This document shows positions 26,386 to 36,393 of a stretch of 64,000 nt of DNA, one piece after another; positions within the stretch are counted from its first letter, which is position 1, and the number at the start of each line of letters is the position of its first letter. The notes under the pieces are model-generated. The model made no database searches and was not told the origin of the DNA. It saw only the letters and a program-made list of their open reading frames with translations. The stretch comes from Riptortus pedestris (lineage: Eukaryota; Arthropoda; Insecta; Hemiptera; Alydidae). The translations under genes were made by a program, and so were the position numbers. The stretch is from contig CM032228.1 of the NCBI GenBank assembly GCA_019009955.1, positions 133,376,501 through 133,440,500 of the forward strand, given 5' to 3'.

Positions 26386-26763
26386 AAGTCCGTCAAGCAG
26401 GGGCTGCGTTAAAAAGCAGATTTCTCACTTTGCATTTATCACACGCCACATCAGACGTAAAATTTCAATGAGAACAATATTTGTTATTTAGGCTTCAAAT
26501 AAAGTCCTTTACTAACAACACTAAAAAATGCAAATATTTCGCTTAATATTAAAGATAGTGAAAAAAAACAACATATAACATACATAACAATATTTACAGA
26601 ACATTACATTTGCAATTCGATTGGTTCTATATAATTTTTTGATGTGACGCATAATAAAGGAGATACTAAAAATTCTCGAAACTCCTCCCCTCTAAACCTC
26701 CCCCCAGTCCGATTTCAGCCGTTAACTAATAAACAAAAATTGCCACAGCTAGAGCGGTAACAG

Positions 26764-26768
<5 letters not shown>

Positions 26769-26819
<51 letters not shown>
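26769..26819. repeat. (TA)n core of copy B, left part
   Basis: About 25 TA units adjoin the poly(T) that marks the 3' end of the inserted LINE. The remaining part of the core is at 28207-28226. Confidence 0.95.
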
Positions 26820-26828
<9 letters not shown>

Positions 26829-28208
26829 TTTTTTTTTTTTTTTATTTATTTCCTTCCTGAAGTAACCCTACAGGAAGGGAGTTTATTATCCACACGTCCC
26901 GTACAGTAATTAGTACATAACGTGTGCTTGATACATAACATTTTTTTTTTTTTTAAACTATAATAACATAAAATATTTATACAATAAAATTATATACATC
27001 AAAGAAAAGGAAAAAAAAAAAGAAAAGAAAAACTAAAACAAAATTTGGATTCAATGCTGAATAATTAATTTAACTGTATTTCAGTTTCAAATAGTTTAAG
27101 AAGTCATACATTTCTTCAGCAAACTTTTTTAATGGTTTATTATGTTTATAAAATAATAGTTTTTCCTCAACAGGCCAATTTTCTTGTCGGCATTTTAATT
27201 GGGATTTAAAGTCTTCTCTTTGGTCCGTTAGTAGTCTGCAGTCATAGAGCAAGTGTCTGTATGTCTGTTCAGTAGTTAAGTCGCAGTAACAGTTTAGTTG
27301 ATCTGTTAGGCCAAAACGATTAAAGTAAGAATTTGTTGTTCCGTGTCCAGTTAATAATTGTGTCAAGTAAAAGTCTGTTGATATTAATTTTTGTCCTAAG
27401 TACTCTTTAATGTCTGGAATAAATATCTTTAAATGTTGTCCTTTCATAGTCGTATTCCATTTCTGTTGCCATGTGTTAATTGTGTCAGTAAGTAATTGTG
27501 TTTTTAAGTGTGATTTTGTTATTTTGTTGTAGCATTCTGGAATTTTGGTATCTTTTGACGCTGATTTTGCAGATAAATCAGCGAGATCGTTTCCTAAAAT
27601 TCCCGAATGCCCTTTGATCCAGCAAAAGTGTATGTGTATATTATTTTGTTTAAGTTTTGTAAGTAACTGTCTGATTTTTTCTGTCAAAGGGTCATGAATT
27701 GTATAATTTTGTAGTGATTGTAAAGAATTGTGGCTATCAGTGTAAATGTTGATGTGTGTTGAAGGTTGTTTGTCGTCTATGTACAGTAAACTTTTTAAGA
27801 TTGCAATTTTTTCTGCCTGATTATTGGTACACAGTTTTCCAAGTCTGAATTTTTGTATGTCTATTAGTTCATCTCTTCCAAAAACCACAAAAGCACAACC
27901 GACTTGGGTTTCATCCTTACTGCCATCAGTATAAATGCTTATATCGGCATTATTGCATGGGTTTAAACAAATACTTGGATATAACGACGGGTGGAGCCAG
28001 TCCTTATAATGGATATCTCTTTCTATTTCTTCAGGCAGATAGTTCGAGTTGGCTGTTGAGGCTTTCAAAAGAGAGAATTGAGTTACGTACTGCTTTGCAA
28101 TGAGATCTATTGGTATTAATTTACCTAGTACACATGCTGCGTCATAAGATACTGTTTTAAAACCTTTTATTATTTTTAGGGCCATCAATCTTTGTACTCT
28201 CTGTAGTA
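26820..28208 (-). mobile_element. 5'-truncated non-LTR retrotransposon (LINE, I/R1/LOA-like)
   Basis: Reading the - strand, the fragment starts inside the region after the reverse transcriptase, keeps the RNase H and C-terminal zinc-finger region, and has a 3' UTR of about 220 bp with an A-rich tail (T-rich on +, 26820-26846). Both ends abut TA tracts, so a target duplication cannot be told apart. 5' truncation is typical of LINE insertion. RNase H plus a C-terminal CCHC-type motif points to the I/Jockey superfamily. The exact clade needs a tree. Confidence 0.88.
27070..28206 (-). pseudogene. LINE ORF2 C-terminus: RNase H plus zinc-finger region
   Basis: The remaining part of a LINE polyprotein that would copy the element's RNA into DNA. 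Reading on through the TA tract into the flanking repeat gives a 398-residue open frame (27070-28266), but only residues from about 21 on are element-derived. The first segment (RVQRLMALKIIKG to KLIPIDL) is the typical linker after the reverse transcriptase. RNase H follows: Asp113 in IYTDGS, Glu152 in NQAEKIA, Asp177 in IYTDS, His220 in KGHSG and Asp230 in GNDLADLSAK. A C-x-C-x9-H-x4-C motif lies at 326-343. The frame is uninterrupted to TAA, yet the endonuclease and reverse transcriptase are absent and there is no own start, so it is non-functional. The open frame suggests a fairly recent insertion. Confidence 0.88.
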
Positions 28209-28340
28209 TATATATATATATATATAAACATAATTTTGAATGGACCTCATTTTCATCCACGGACAATTGAGGACATTTTTCAAAAATCGGGTCACGAGTA
28301 CAACCTCAATAGCTGATTTCCCTTAAGAGAAATCTGCTAA

Positions 28341-30348
28341 TAAATAAATACAATTTTGATAATGGTGATAAAGAAAGCGTAGATAAATAGTAAGAGTGAG
28401 TTATGCGGTGTATCCTGACTAATTAGGAAATAGAATTATTGCGGAAGAGCCATGAGGGCTGGGTAATGAGGGGGAAGGGATTAGTACGGCCAGCTCCGGC
28501 TATTACAACCATTTGGCTGCTCTCTCCTCTGGCACACACCACACAACGCACACAAATAACAACGCTGAATGTCTTCTCTAAATAACTCGCTATCAACATT
28601 CGTCTCTTATCTTAAGCCCTTAACGTCTTCCTATATGCTATTTATATATCGTCTATACTCGGACACTCCTGGATAGATAGCATATCGATTTCTATATGTG
28701 GACGACCCATCAACATTAGTCACTTATCTTTTATCACTATCATATAAGCTGTACGAACATTCCAACTAACAGCGGCTCCCAGAAACACAAGAGATGAGCC
28801 AGAGTAGGGGGCTTCGAGAGCGAGACAGTACAACATCGTAAATATCCCTCGTATCGAAGTTATTACATAAGCAACTCATCCAAGATATTACATAACCAAT
28901 ATTGTTCAGTAAATTACATCAAGACATTCGGAAGCATAATCGGAAACGTAGCATTTTAATTTTAATGGAGAAAACGCATGGTAATTAAATACAATAATAC
29001 CTAGACCCAGTACTTATTACGGATAACTACATACGGGGAGGAGGGGTTGTTTTCTGTTTAGTAGACATCTGTTTATCTCATGTTCCCTAACTAATCACCT
29101 TTTGTTATACTGGTCTCAGCATTCAAGATGATAGTCTACGATGATACTACGTTTGAATCATATAATAACACGAATGAACGTGTTGATTGCTAGAACATTA
29201 TAAAGAGCGGTTATAATGAGCCCACGATTTAAGGAGAAGCTGCAGTTTAATTTCCTTTAAATCAATGTCCATTAATTAGGACACCAACAGGAAAAAGAAT
29301 GCAGCAACCAGTGTTCATGCACCTTATAGTACGGTTGAAAACAATTATGAAGATAGTTTTACCATTGTCAAAACCTGAAACAGAACTAAAGATAATTTCC
29401 AGCTCAATATATAGCCAATATTTATATTACTAATCCTTAGTCCATCATAAACTACTTTCAAAGTCTGCATAGTGATAACCTACCGTTTCTAATAGATAAT
29501 AGCGAATACAAGGCACAATTAGAAACTAAGAAGGAACAAGATGTCTATAAATGCCCCTAGATAAGATTAACACTATTTGTTCTAATTTATTTATATACAT
29601 ACGTTCACAAACGCGCGAGGTAAGATACAGATTGGAGTTTCTTAAATAAAGGATGAACAGACGCTATGAGATCTTCAATGTTCGTGAGTCTTACACGATC
29701 TAAACTGACCCAAGTCCAGAAGTTACATAACTAAATCTTTAGCTGTGACTCTTACCTAAACGTCGTTACAATCTTTCATCATTGGTTACGGAGATAATTA
29801 ATGGCTAGCAAATATTTAGACAAAAAAGTTGAAATTCCCTTCTTAAACAATCAGAACTATTGTAATTTTTTTTAAATAGGGGTTTAAAAGAAACCTTCTC
29901 ATGTTTGGAAGAGGAACCAATGTATTTTCCTTTTCAGCAGAGTCCATATCCGTAAAAGCCATTCACTCCAATAATTAAAAAAATCTATAAAATGGAAAAC
30001 AAACCGGGGAAATAATGAAAGAAAATTATACGAATGAAATATAATAGCAAAGCCTGGAGGAATAAATGAGCCTCCTTGTGCCTGTCTCCATGAGGAATAA
30101 ATATAATGATGATTGGATGATTGACTTAGCTATAGTAGGCATGATTTATTTTAATACATAAAGTAGAGGGCAGCGTGTGGGGAGGGGGCTGATTGGAGAG
30201 AAGAAGCAATGAATACTGATGATGAGGAGGGTCGGCGCAACTATTATCATCGCCCTTGCTCCCACACTCGACAGGATATCGGGGAGCAACTGCGTCAGCT
30301 GATACCAGACACTACGGCTTGACCAGTTTTCTCCTTTACCAAGAGTCG
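28341..30348. other. 2 kb, no gene recognised
   Basis: AT-rich DNA without recognisable coding or repeat ends. Two diverged copies of an ATCAACATTNGTC-like motif lie about 117 bases apart near 28591 and 28708. Confidence 0.45.
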
Positions 30349-30975
30349 AAAGTCCGTCACGAGGGGCTGCGCATACCAAGCAGGTTTCCCATGTGCTGGT
30401 ATAACACACTTGTGATCTCTACCACAACACAATCCCTAATTCTATGTAAAAAAAACTTGGCAGCGGAGGGCGGTGTTGGATTTACTGAGGGCTGAAAACA
30501 AACCAGTACGAATAACTCACTGAATACTTGAGCTACGAAAAAATGTGAAAATATGATCTTTCGTGATGACTGAAACAGTCATAAATCAAAACATATATAG
30601 CATAGATCAATAAAACATCTAAACAAAATAACATTGGTTCTATAGGAGTTCTACCCAACTCATAAAAACGGAGATATATGGAATTTTCAAAATTCGTCCC
30701 ACTCTAAAATCCCCCTCTCACTGGTCGAATTTCAGCCATTAACGAACTTGATCTTTCTTTTTACATATAATGATTATATTTCGAGTTTGGTAACGAAAAA
30801 CAAATATTGCAACCGCCAGAGCGTTAACAGACAAATATATATATCGTTTTGAACAGACATCATTTTTGTCCTTTACAGGGTAGTATCAATGGACATTTGG
30901 AGACATTTTTTGAAAATCTTGTCATGAGTACAACGTCAATAGCTGATTTCCCTTCAGGGGGACCAAATGTCTAAT
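30349..30975 (+). mobile_element. HINE-like repeat copy C
   Basis: It begins AAAGTCCGTCACGAGGGGCT and carries the variant that continues GTGCTGGTATAACACACTTG after the subterminal motif. The conserved GCCAGAGCGTTAACAGACAA precedes a very short TA core (30836-30843). It ends with GCTGATTTCCCTTCAGGGGG, in which the terminal palindrome is damaged. Confidence 0.82.
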
Positions 30976-32261
30976 TGTAATGCATGTTGCAAGAGGGTAA
31001 GTAAAAAAAAAATTGTTTTATAAATATTACCACAAACTACACAATTCATAATAATGTGTGTATATTAAATATATATAAAAGTGGAAATGTGGTTGAATAA
31101 AACTGAAAAAAGGATTTTCAGTACAACCTCACTAGCTGATTTCCTTTACGTGAAATCTAATAAGTTTGTAGGAAGGGACTCGATCATATCCGGCTTATAT
31201 AAGACAACATTTTCTAACCATGGAAAGTATAGGCAAACTCTTTCTTTCCTTCTATACATACACAGACTGTGTCATTAAACATTTCAAAATAAAGGAATTG
31301 TGAAGGTCCTGCGACTTTAAATTTCAATTTACATATCGAAATGGGAACAGAATAAAATAAAAACCGAACCGATGACATCATAACCATAAATAGACACAAG
31401 ACTAAACAGTACAATAATGAGTGAACTTCACTGGTAGGTTAAATTATTGTGGAAAGACAACAAATAAGAATAAGTTAATTGGAACACTAAAGCTAGCCAT
31501 CATTTTACATCCATTGTTCTTTTTTACTTGTTCTAATTATTTCGATTGTTATCATTTCTTTAATTATAGTTTTGCTTTATATCGGTGCCCTTCGTAAGGA
31601 AACTCGCCCGTCATAATTTCTTCCTTATAAGCATGACATTCACTAGCAGCCTTAAGCGTCCTTATTCCTGATTTTTCATAATATTAAAATTAAACGATGC
31701 TTAAGCAATTAGGTGGGGGGGGGTACTCTAAATGCAGTAAATGCCATTAAAACATGTTTGAACTTACAATTTTCACCATGTGTTTCTTATATCCCGGAAT
31801 ATAGTAGAAAACTCCTCATTCAGAATAGATAGGAGTAAGGTATCAAGAAAGGAGTGGAGAATAATTGTCGAATGAACTGTTATCCTTAACATAGAACAGC
31901 TGGGCGAGATAAAAGTAGGCCAGGCCGACTTCTTCCCAGCTAAACTGGTGGTGAAACAGCAGGAAATAATAACTCATCAATTATGGCCAATTAAAGCTTG
32001 AAGCACTAGTCGTGAGAAAACGCTGGTTTTGTAGAAGAAAATGATATAAGGCCTTGATGAACATCATCATAATATTTCTACATGCAAGTCTACTACATGA
32101 GAATATAAAACGGAATAAATTCCCCCCTTTTTTTTTTTTTTTTTTTTTACGGGGTAAGCCTGAGAGAACTATGAATTTCAAAGCAGTGTAGGCTATCCAA
32201 GCATTTTGAAATATTGAATACTATTTATACAAATTTAAGTGTATTCAATTTGTACTGGGAG
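30976..32261. other. mostly unique DNA with one HINE-like scrap
   Basis: No gene recognised. A fragment of the family's second end (CTAGCTGATTTCCTTTACGT, then AAATCTAATA) is visible at 31113-31152. A T-run of about 18 lies near 32130. A G-run (GGTGGGGGGGGG) lies near 31712. Confidence 0.5.
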
Positions 32262-32314
32262 TCATGAGTACGACGTCAATAGCTGATTTCCCTTGGGGAA
32301 ATCTGCTAAATCAA
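32262..32314 (+). mobile_element. HINE-like end fragment D
   Basis: Only the second end is present: AGTCATGAGTACGACGTCAA, then AGCTGATTTCCCTTGGGGAA and ATCTGCTAA. The rest of the element is missing upstream. Confidence 0.7.
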
Positions 32315-32700
32315 AGAAAGCCGGCGTTAGAAAAGTAGGGTTTGTTAGCCGGTGTGTATGAGCATTTAGGAGGGTAAACGATGAGACCGGTGAGTTAATG
32401 AGGTGTCATTACACAGATTTTAAGGCAGACAAAGAGTTGGCTGGGGGAGGAGGGGCACTTTCAACCTTTCACAAACACACACAGCCGTCTGATAAAAACT
32501 GGGAAGGTAATAGCACAAAGCCGCTCTTCAACACTAGTCAACAAGCCTATATATTGTTGCGAAAACTACGAACATGTAAAATTAAACAGAGTTAATCACA
32601 TATTTAAGAAGTACGAAGTAGATGAAAGGAGCCGACCGATGGAAGAACATATGGCAGCGGAAACCATTCTCGGCGTTCTTCTTCGATGTCTCCGCTTGTC

Positions 32701-32760
32701 TATAAAAGCGGTCCAGCTCGTCCCGAGAGTTAGTTGGTTCTCAGCTCAAGTTGATCAGTA
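32701..32760 (+). promoter_or_regulatory. core promoter inside the solo LTR
   Basis: TATAAAAG at 32701-32708 is followed about 25-45 bases later by initiator-like sequences (AGTTAGTTGG, CTCAGCTC). This is the normal layout of an LTR's U3/R junction and would place the RNA start near 32732-32742. With no internal region left, any transcript would run into downstream host DNA. Confidence 0.55.
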
Positions 32761-33021
32761 GTGCGTTCAGTACAGCTTTAGTGAACATTGCGTTTTAGTT
32801 GCAGTGCGGTAAAGTGTTTTTTGCGAAGAACTGTGTTGTGCCGTTTTTATGTAAAGAACAGTGGAACAGTGCAGTACATCTTGGAGAAGATCATTACAGT
32901 GCCGTGTTTTTGTGGGCTTCAGAGATCATGAATGAGTTATTGGTCTAAGCAATAATAAGCTATCAGTGCATACTGTGAGTAGAATTTAAGAATAATTAAC
33001 AAAGTGTGTAGTGCATTATTA

Positions 33022-33120
33022 AATAAATTGTGCAGTGATAAAAACTTTAAAGATTTGTGTTTAATTTTGCAATCCAAAAGAACTCTAATAAACATCGTTT
33101 ATTACTGATTTTGTAATAAA
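33022..33120 (+). terminator. poly(A) signals of the solo LTR
   Basis: AATAAA occurs at 33022-33027, 33087-33092 and 33115-33120, close to the LTR's 3' end as expected for the R/U5 region. Confidence 0.5.
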
Positions 33121-33127
33121 CGTAACA

Positions 33128-33178
<51 letters not shown>
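33128..33178. repeat. compound (TA)n-(CA)n-(TA)n microsatellite
   Basis: A short TA stretch, about 14 CA units (33136-33163), then more TA units, directly downstream of the solo LTR. Confidence 0.95.
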
Positions 33179-33199
33179 CCATCCCCGTTTTATAGATAT

Positions 33200-33564
33200 T
33201 TTAATCAGCGGCACATGTCAAATTACTGCAATACTCTATTCAGACGTCATTATCGTACCAGAACTTCTGATAGGTATTCTATTCAATTTTTCGAAACGAC
33301 GCATAATAACGGATTTATTAAGAATTTCTGAAATGCCTCCCCTCTAAAACCGCCCTTCCACTGGTCGGATTCCAGCCATTAACGAACTTGATCTTTCTTT
33401 TTACATAAAACGATTAAGTATCGCGTTTGTATTTAATTTTGAACGGACCTCACTTTCGTCATCTACTACAAAGGATCGATGGACATTTGAAGAACTTTTT
33501 CGAAAATTACAAATTCATGCGTACAACGTCAATCGCTGATTTTCCTTACGGGAAATTTGCTAAC
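33200..33564 (+). mobile_element. HINE-like repeat copy E, first end and core missing
   Basis: It shows family blocks in order: ACGCATAATAACGG, CCACTGGTCGGATT, AACGAACTTGATCTTTCTTT, TTGAACGGACCTCACTTTCG, then CGCTGATTTTCCTTACGGGA and AATTTGCTAA. The conserved TCTAGCGG-type segment and the TA core have been deleted. Confidence 0.75.
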
Positions 33565-34942
33565 ATGTGTATCCACAAGTCCTTATCCTTACACTTGGGC
33601 AGATTGAAATGTTACTTTCTCCCCAATGTACATGATTCTAATAATAATATTACTAAAAAGCAAAGAAACCCGTGGGTTTAATTGTAATAGGACTTACTTA
33701 CATACGTTTATTATATACTATGAAGAGTTGTAAAGGAAATGTAGCCAACGCTAAGTGGCGCCGTACTCAAATAAAAAAAGAAATCTAAGTATTCAACGTA
33801 TTAACAACGAGAATTTAACAAGTATACCTACATGCAATTACGAAATACTTAATCTACCAATAATTTAATATTGGTTTATAAGTGGAAGTATAGGAATGGT
33901 GTCTGTGACTAGCCTATTACTCATTTCTGAAGTGCACCCCAAGTGTTTGAAGATAAGGCAGCCGTCTCTTTCCAACTGTTGGGTAATAAACAAACTCATT
34001 GGAAGGATATAAATCGTCAATATCGTTACATATTCTAACTGTAATTTTACAAACACCCACAATGGCAGTCATATATATTACACATTTTATAGCCTCGATT
34101 ATCTGCAAGGCTTATTGGCATCCAAATTTAATAAATAATCTATCATGTCGAAAAATATTTCCGTTAGTGAATCCCAATATATTTATATTACTATTGACTA
34201 ACATGATAAAACATTAAAGTAGAAACTATTTATTTACACACGCAGTAAGCATAAATAGAGGGCAAACCAAAACGACTACACAATACTTGATTAATGGGAC
34301 AACAAAATGAATGCAATTATTAAATACTTCCCTATGTAACACACCTGCTGAATTTGTGAACGTATGCCCTTACATGCTCTATTTTTAGATATAAATGCCC
34401 CACAATGAAACCCTAAAATCCCTGGCACAGATTTCAATGCAGTAAATAAAATTCCATTAATTATTAAAACATTGTTACACTTTTGTGTTCTGTTCTTTGT
34501 GTATGTTCCAGTTGTGTTTTACGTTATTTACATTTAAGTTATTTTATATTTCTATGGTAGATACCAGGAATCGTTCCGCAGCACATTATAAATAAATGCT
34601 AGATACCTACAATTTAAGCTTAATAAATGCTAATAAAAGGAGGTGGAAAAAACAGTAGTACACATTGGATAATGGCTCTGATTTTTCTAAGAAACACCAA
34701 TTATGTAATCACAACAAACTTAACACACAAAAATAATAAAAAAGAAAGAAAATCAACTAGAAATAACATACCAACAAAAATAAACTTGTGTTTAGAGCTA
34801 ATTAGTTTAAGAGGACTTAAGAATTTAGGAATATTCAGGATAAAAATTAGCGGGCGGAGTATATCGGGGTACCAAACTTACACTCGTATTTATTAACGTC
34901 TATAGAAAAATCGTCAAGAAAAAATGAAGGCTGAATCTTTTG

Positions 34943-34967
34943 TTATTTCAAAAGCCTTTTGAAATAA
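34943..34967. repeat. 25 bp perfect palindrome
   Basis: Arms TTATTTCAAAAG and CTTTTGAAATAA are separated by one base. A transcript could form a tight hairpin. Function unknown. Confidence 0.85.
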
Positions 34968-35098
34968 GAAAAAAAAATTACAAAGATAGACGGGACTAAT
35001 AGGAAATAGACTTTCAAATGAAGAAGCCTGGAAAAAATATATGATATTGATTTCTTGAATATATGCTAACCTTTTCTTTATTCGCCCCTGCTTTATTA

Positions 35099-35132
35099 TT
35101 TGAGCTTCTTGAATATTGCCAAGAAGCTCAAA
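35099..35132. repeat. 13 bp inverted repeat with 8-base loop
   Basis: Arms TTTGAGCTTCTTG and CAAGAAGCTCAAA flank AATATTGC. The stem is perfect. It is too short for a typical animal microRNA precursor. Confidence 0.85.
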
Positions 35133-35218
35133 GAATAAAGCATGTACACCAAAAATTTGCAAAATTAAAAGAAATTACATTAAAATAAACTCGTAGGATT
35201 TATTCTTGCGTGCTGTCT

Positions 35219-35257
35219 CCATATTCAACTACATATATTATATGTAGTTGAATATGG
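35219..35257. repeat. 39 bp perfect palindrome
   Basis: Two 19-base arms (left arm CCATATTCAACTACATATA) meet at a single central T. Such a sequence can extrude as a cruciform. It is not part of any repeat family recognised here. Confidence 0.9.
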
Positions 35258-36266
35258 AATTTATTGTGTACAAAATGGAAAGCCGGACAGGACAGAGTTG
35301 TAATTTAAACGGGCACACAGGCCAGATCATAGAGGCCTAAAACAGGGCTTTCACCAGGGATAATCTCATTACAAAGGAGATGATATCGCCCTGCGTGCGT
35401 GAACAGTCTCAAAGCGACCCCCTAAAGAAATTATATAACCCGCGCCGACGCAATGGTACGCTGTTTTTCTTTCCTTTATTTTTTTTTTCAGTAAACGTAC
35501 TTTTTATTAGGGTCGACGTGATAATGAACATCCTAGAGAGCTACGAACAGCTTGAATGGTGAGGCTATGACGTAAAATTCTGCCTATCGTACTTTATTCC
35601 ATGGGAAAAGGAAAGAAGTGAGTATTTAGGCAATATCCGTAGATATCAGCGAATCACCGAGAAGAAGGTAATTTAGTTTTAAGTAGATATGTTTCAATAG
35701 CTAAAAACCTGAGACCTCTAGACATTGAACAATATGTATCTGATTTTCAAATTCAAAGGAACCATGATTATTCCGGTTATTTTCTACAAATCACAATGAT
35801 ATGTATTAACTGTGTTGGTTAGGGAGTTGCTTTTCAAAGGAAATACACTTGCCAGGAAAGATTAAAAAAAATAAATAAAAAATACAATAATAATAAAAAA
35901 AATATCAAGGCCACAATGAGGAATAAATGACATTGCTTCAGCGAGTTATATTCATTCAGCTGCTAAAGCTTATTTGACATGCTTAATAAATTATTCAGAA
36001 CTCAATTTTAATAGTTGCAATTTGAGAAGGATTTAATTAAGTAACACACTGGCAGGGGAAATGTGTTTTTGTTATTAATGCAAACAGTGTTTTTCTTTTC
36101 AGAAAATATCATGACATTTCAAAGTAAACGAATTGCACGAACTGTTTCATTTCCGGCTTTACAAATCAAGTTTATTAATAAAGGTCTCTATGATGTGTTC
36201 CATTTGGCAAAAAGAGCATGGGTTTGTTTTTGATATATTAATGAATCAGTTTATACAATATATATA

Positions 36267-36393
36267 AGTTTAGCAGAACTTATTTTTGTCTTTTTTAGAG
36301 GATCGATGGAAAATTGAGGATTATTTTTATATTTAAAATCGCGGTATGAATACAACTTCACTAGTTGATTTCCCATAAGATGAATCTACTAAA
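36267..36393 (+). mobile_element. HINE-like end fragment F, degenerate
   Basis: It retains diverged forms of the second-end half: GAGGATCGATGG, ATCGCGGTATGAATACAACT, AGTTGATTTCCCATAAGATG and AATCTACTAAAA. This is an older copy than most. Confidence 0.6.

Larger units (their letters stand above)
26386..28340 (+). mobile_element. HINE-like repeat copy B, split by a LINE
   Basis: The left part 26386-26768 runs from the first-end motif (AGTCCGTCAAGCAGGGGCTG) to the conserved CTAGAGCGGTAACAGACAAA next to the TA core. The right part 28227-28340 resumes with the expected sequence after the core (AATTTTGAATGGACCTCATT) and ends in AGAGAAATCTGCTAA. The 1.4 kb between the two TA tracts is a LINE fragment on the other strand. 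This shows directly that the LINE entered the TA core of an existing copy. Confidence 0.85.
32555..33127 (+). mobile_element. solo LTR of a Gypsy-type retrotransposon
   Basis: A 573 bp block begins TGTTGCG and ends CGTAACA, so it has the TG...CA ends of an LTR with short inverted ends (TGTTRCG). It is flanked by ATAT on both sides (32551-32554 and 33128-33131), fitting a 4 bp target duplication such as some Gypsy-group elements make at ATAT-type sites. Inside are a TATA box (32701) and several AATAAA signals near the 3' end. No internal coding region adjoins it, so it is a solo LTR, presumably left by recombination between two LTRs. The ATAT duplication is weak evidence because the 3' flank is itself a TA tract. 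Confidence 0.7.
33565..36266. other. AT-rich DNA with several short palindromes
   Basis: No gene recognised. Three short perfect hairpins occur between 34.94 and 35.26 kb and are listed separately. Confidence 0.5.

Noticed and set aside
26386..26460. CRISPR-like regular repeats
   Set aside because: Copies are dispersed, in both orientations, with no regular spacers. This is a eukaryotic transposon family.
28206..28266. First 20 residues of the 398-residue RNase H open frame
   Set aside because: They are read from the TA tract and the flanking repeat arm. The LINE-derived part begins near 28206.
35099..35132. MicroRNA precursor
   Set aside because: The stem is only 13 bp, far shorter than a normal precursor.
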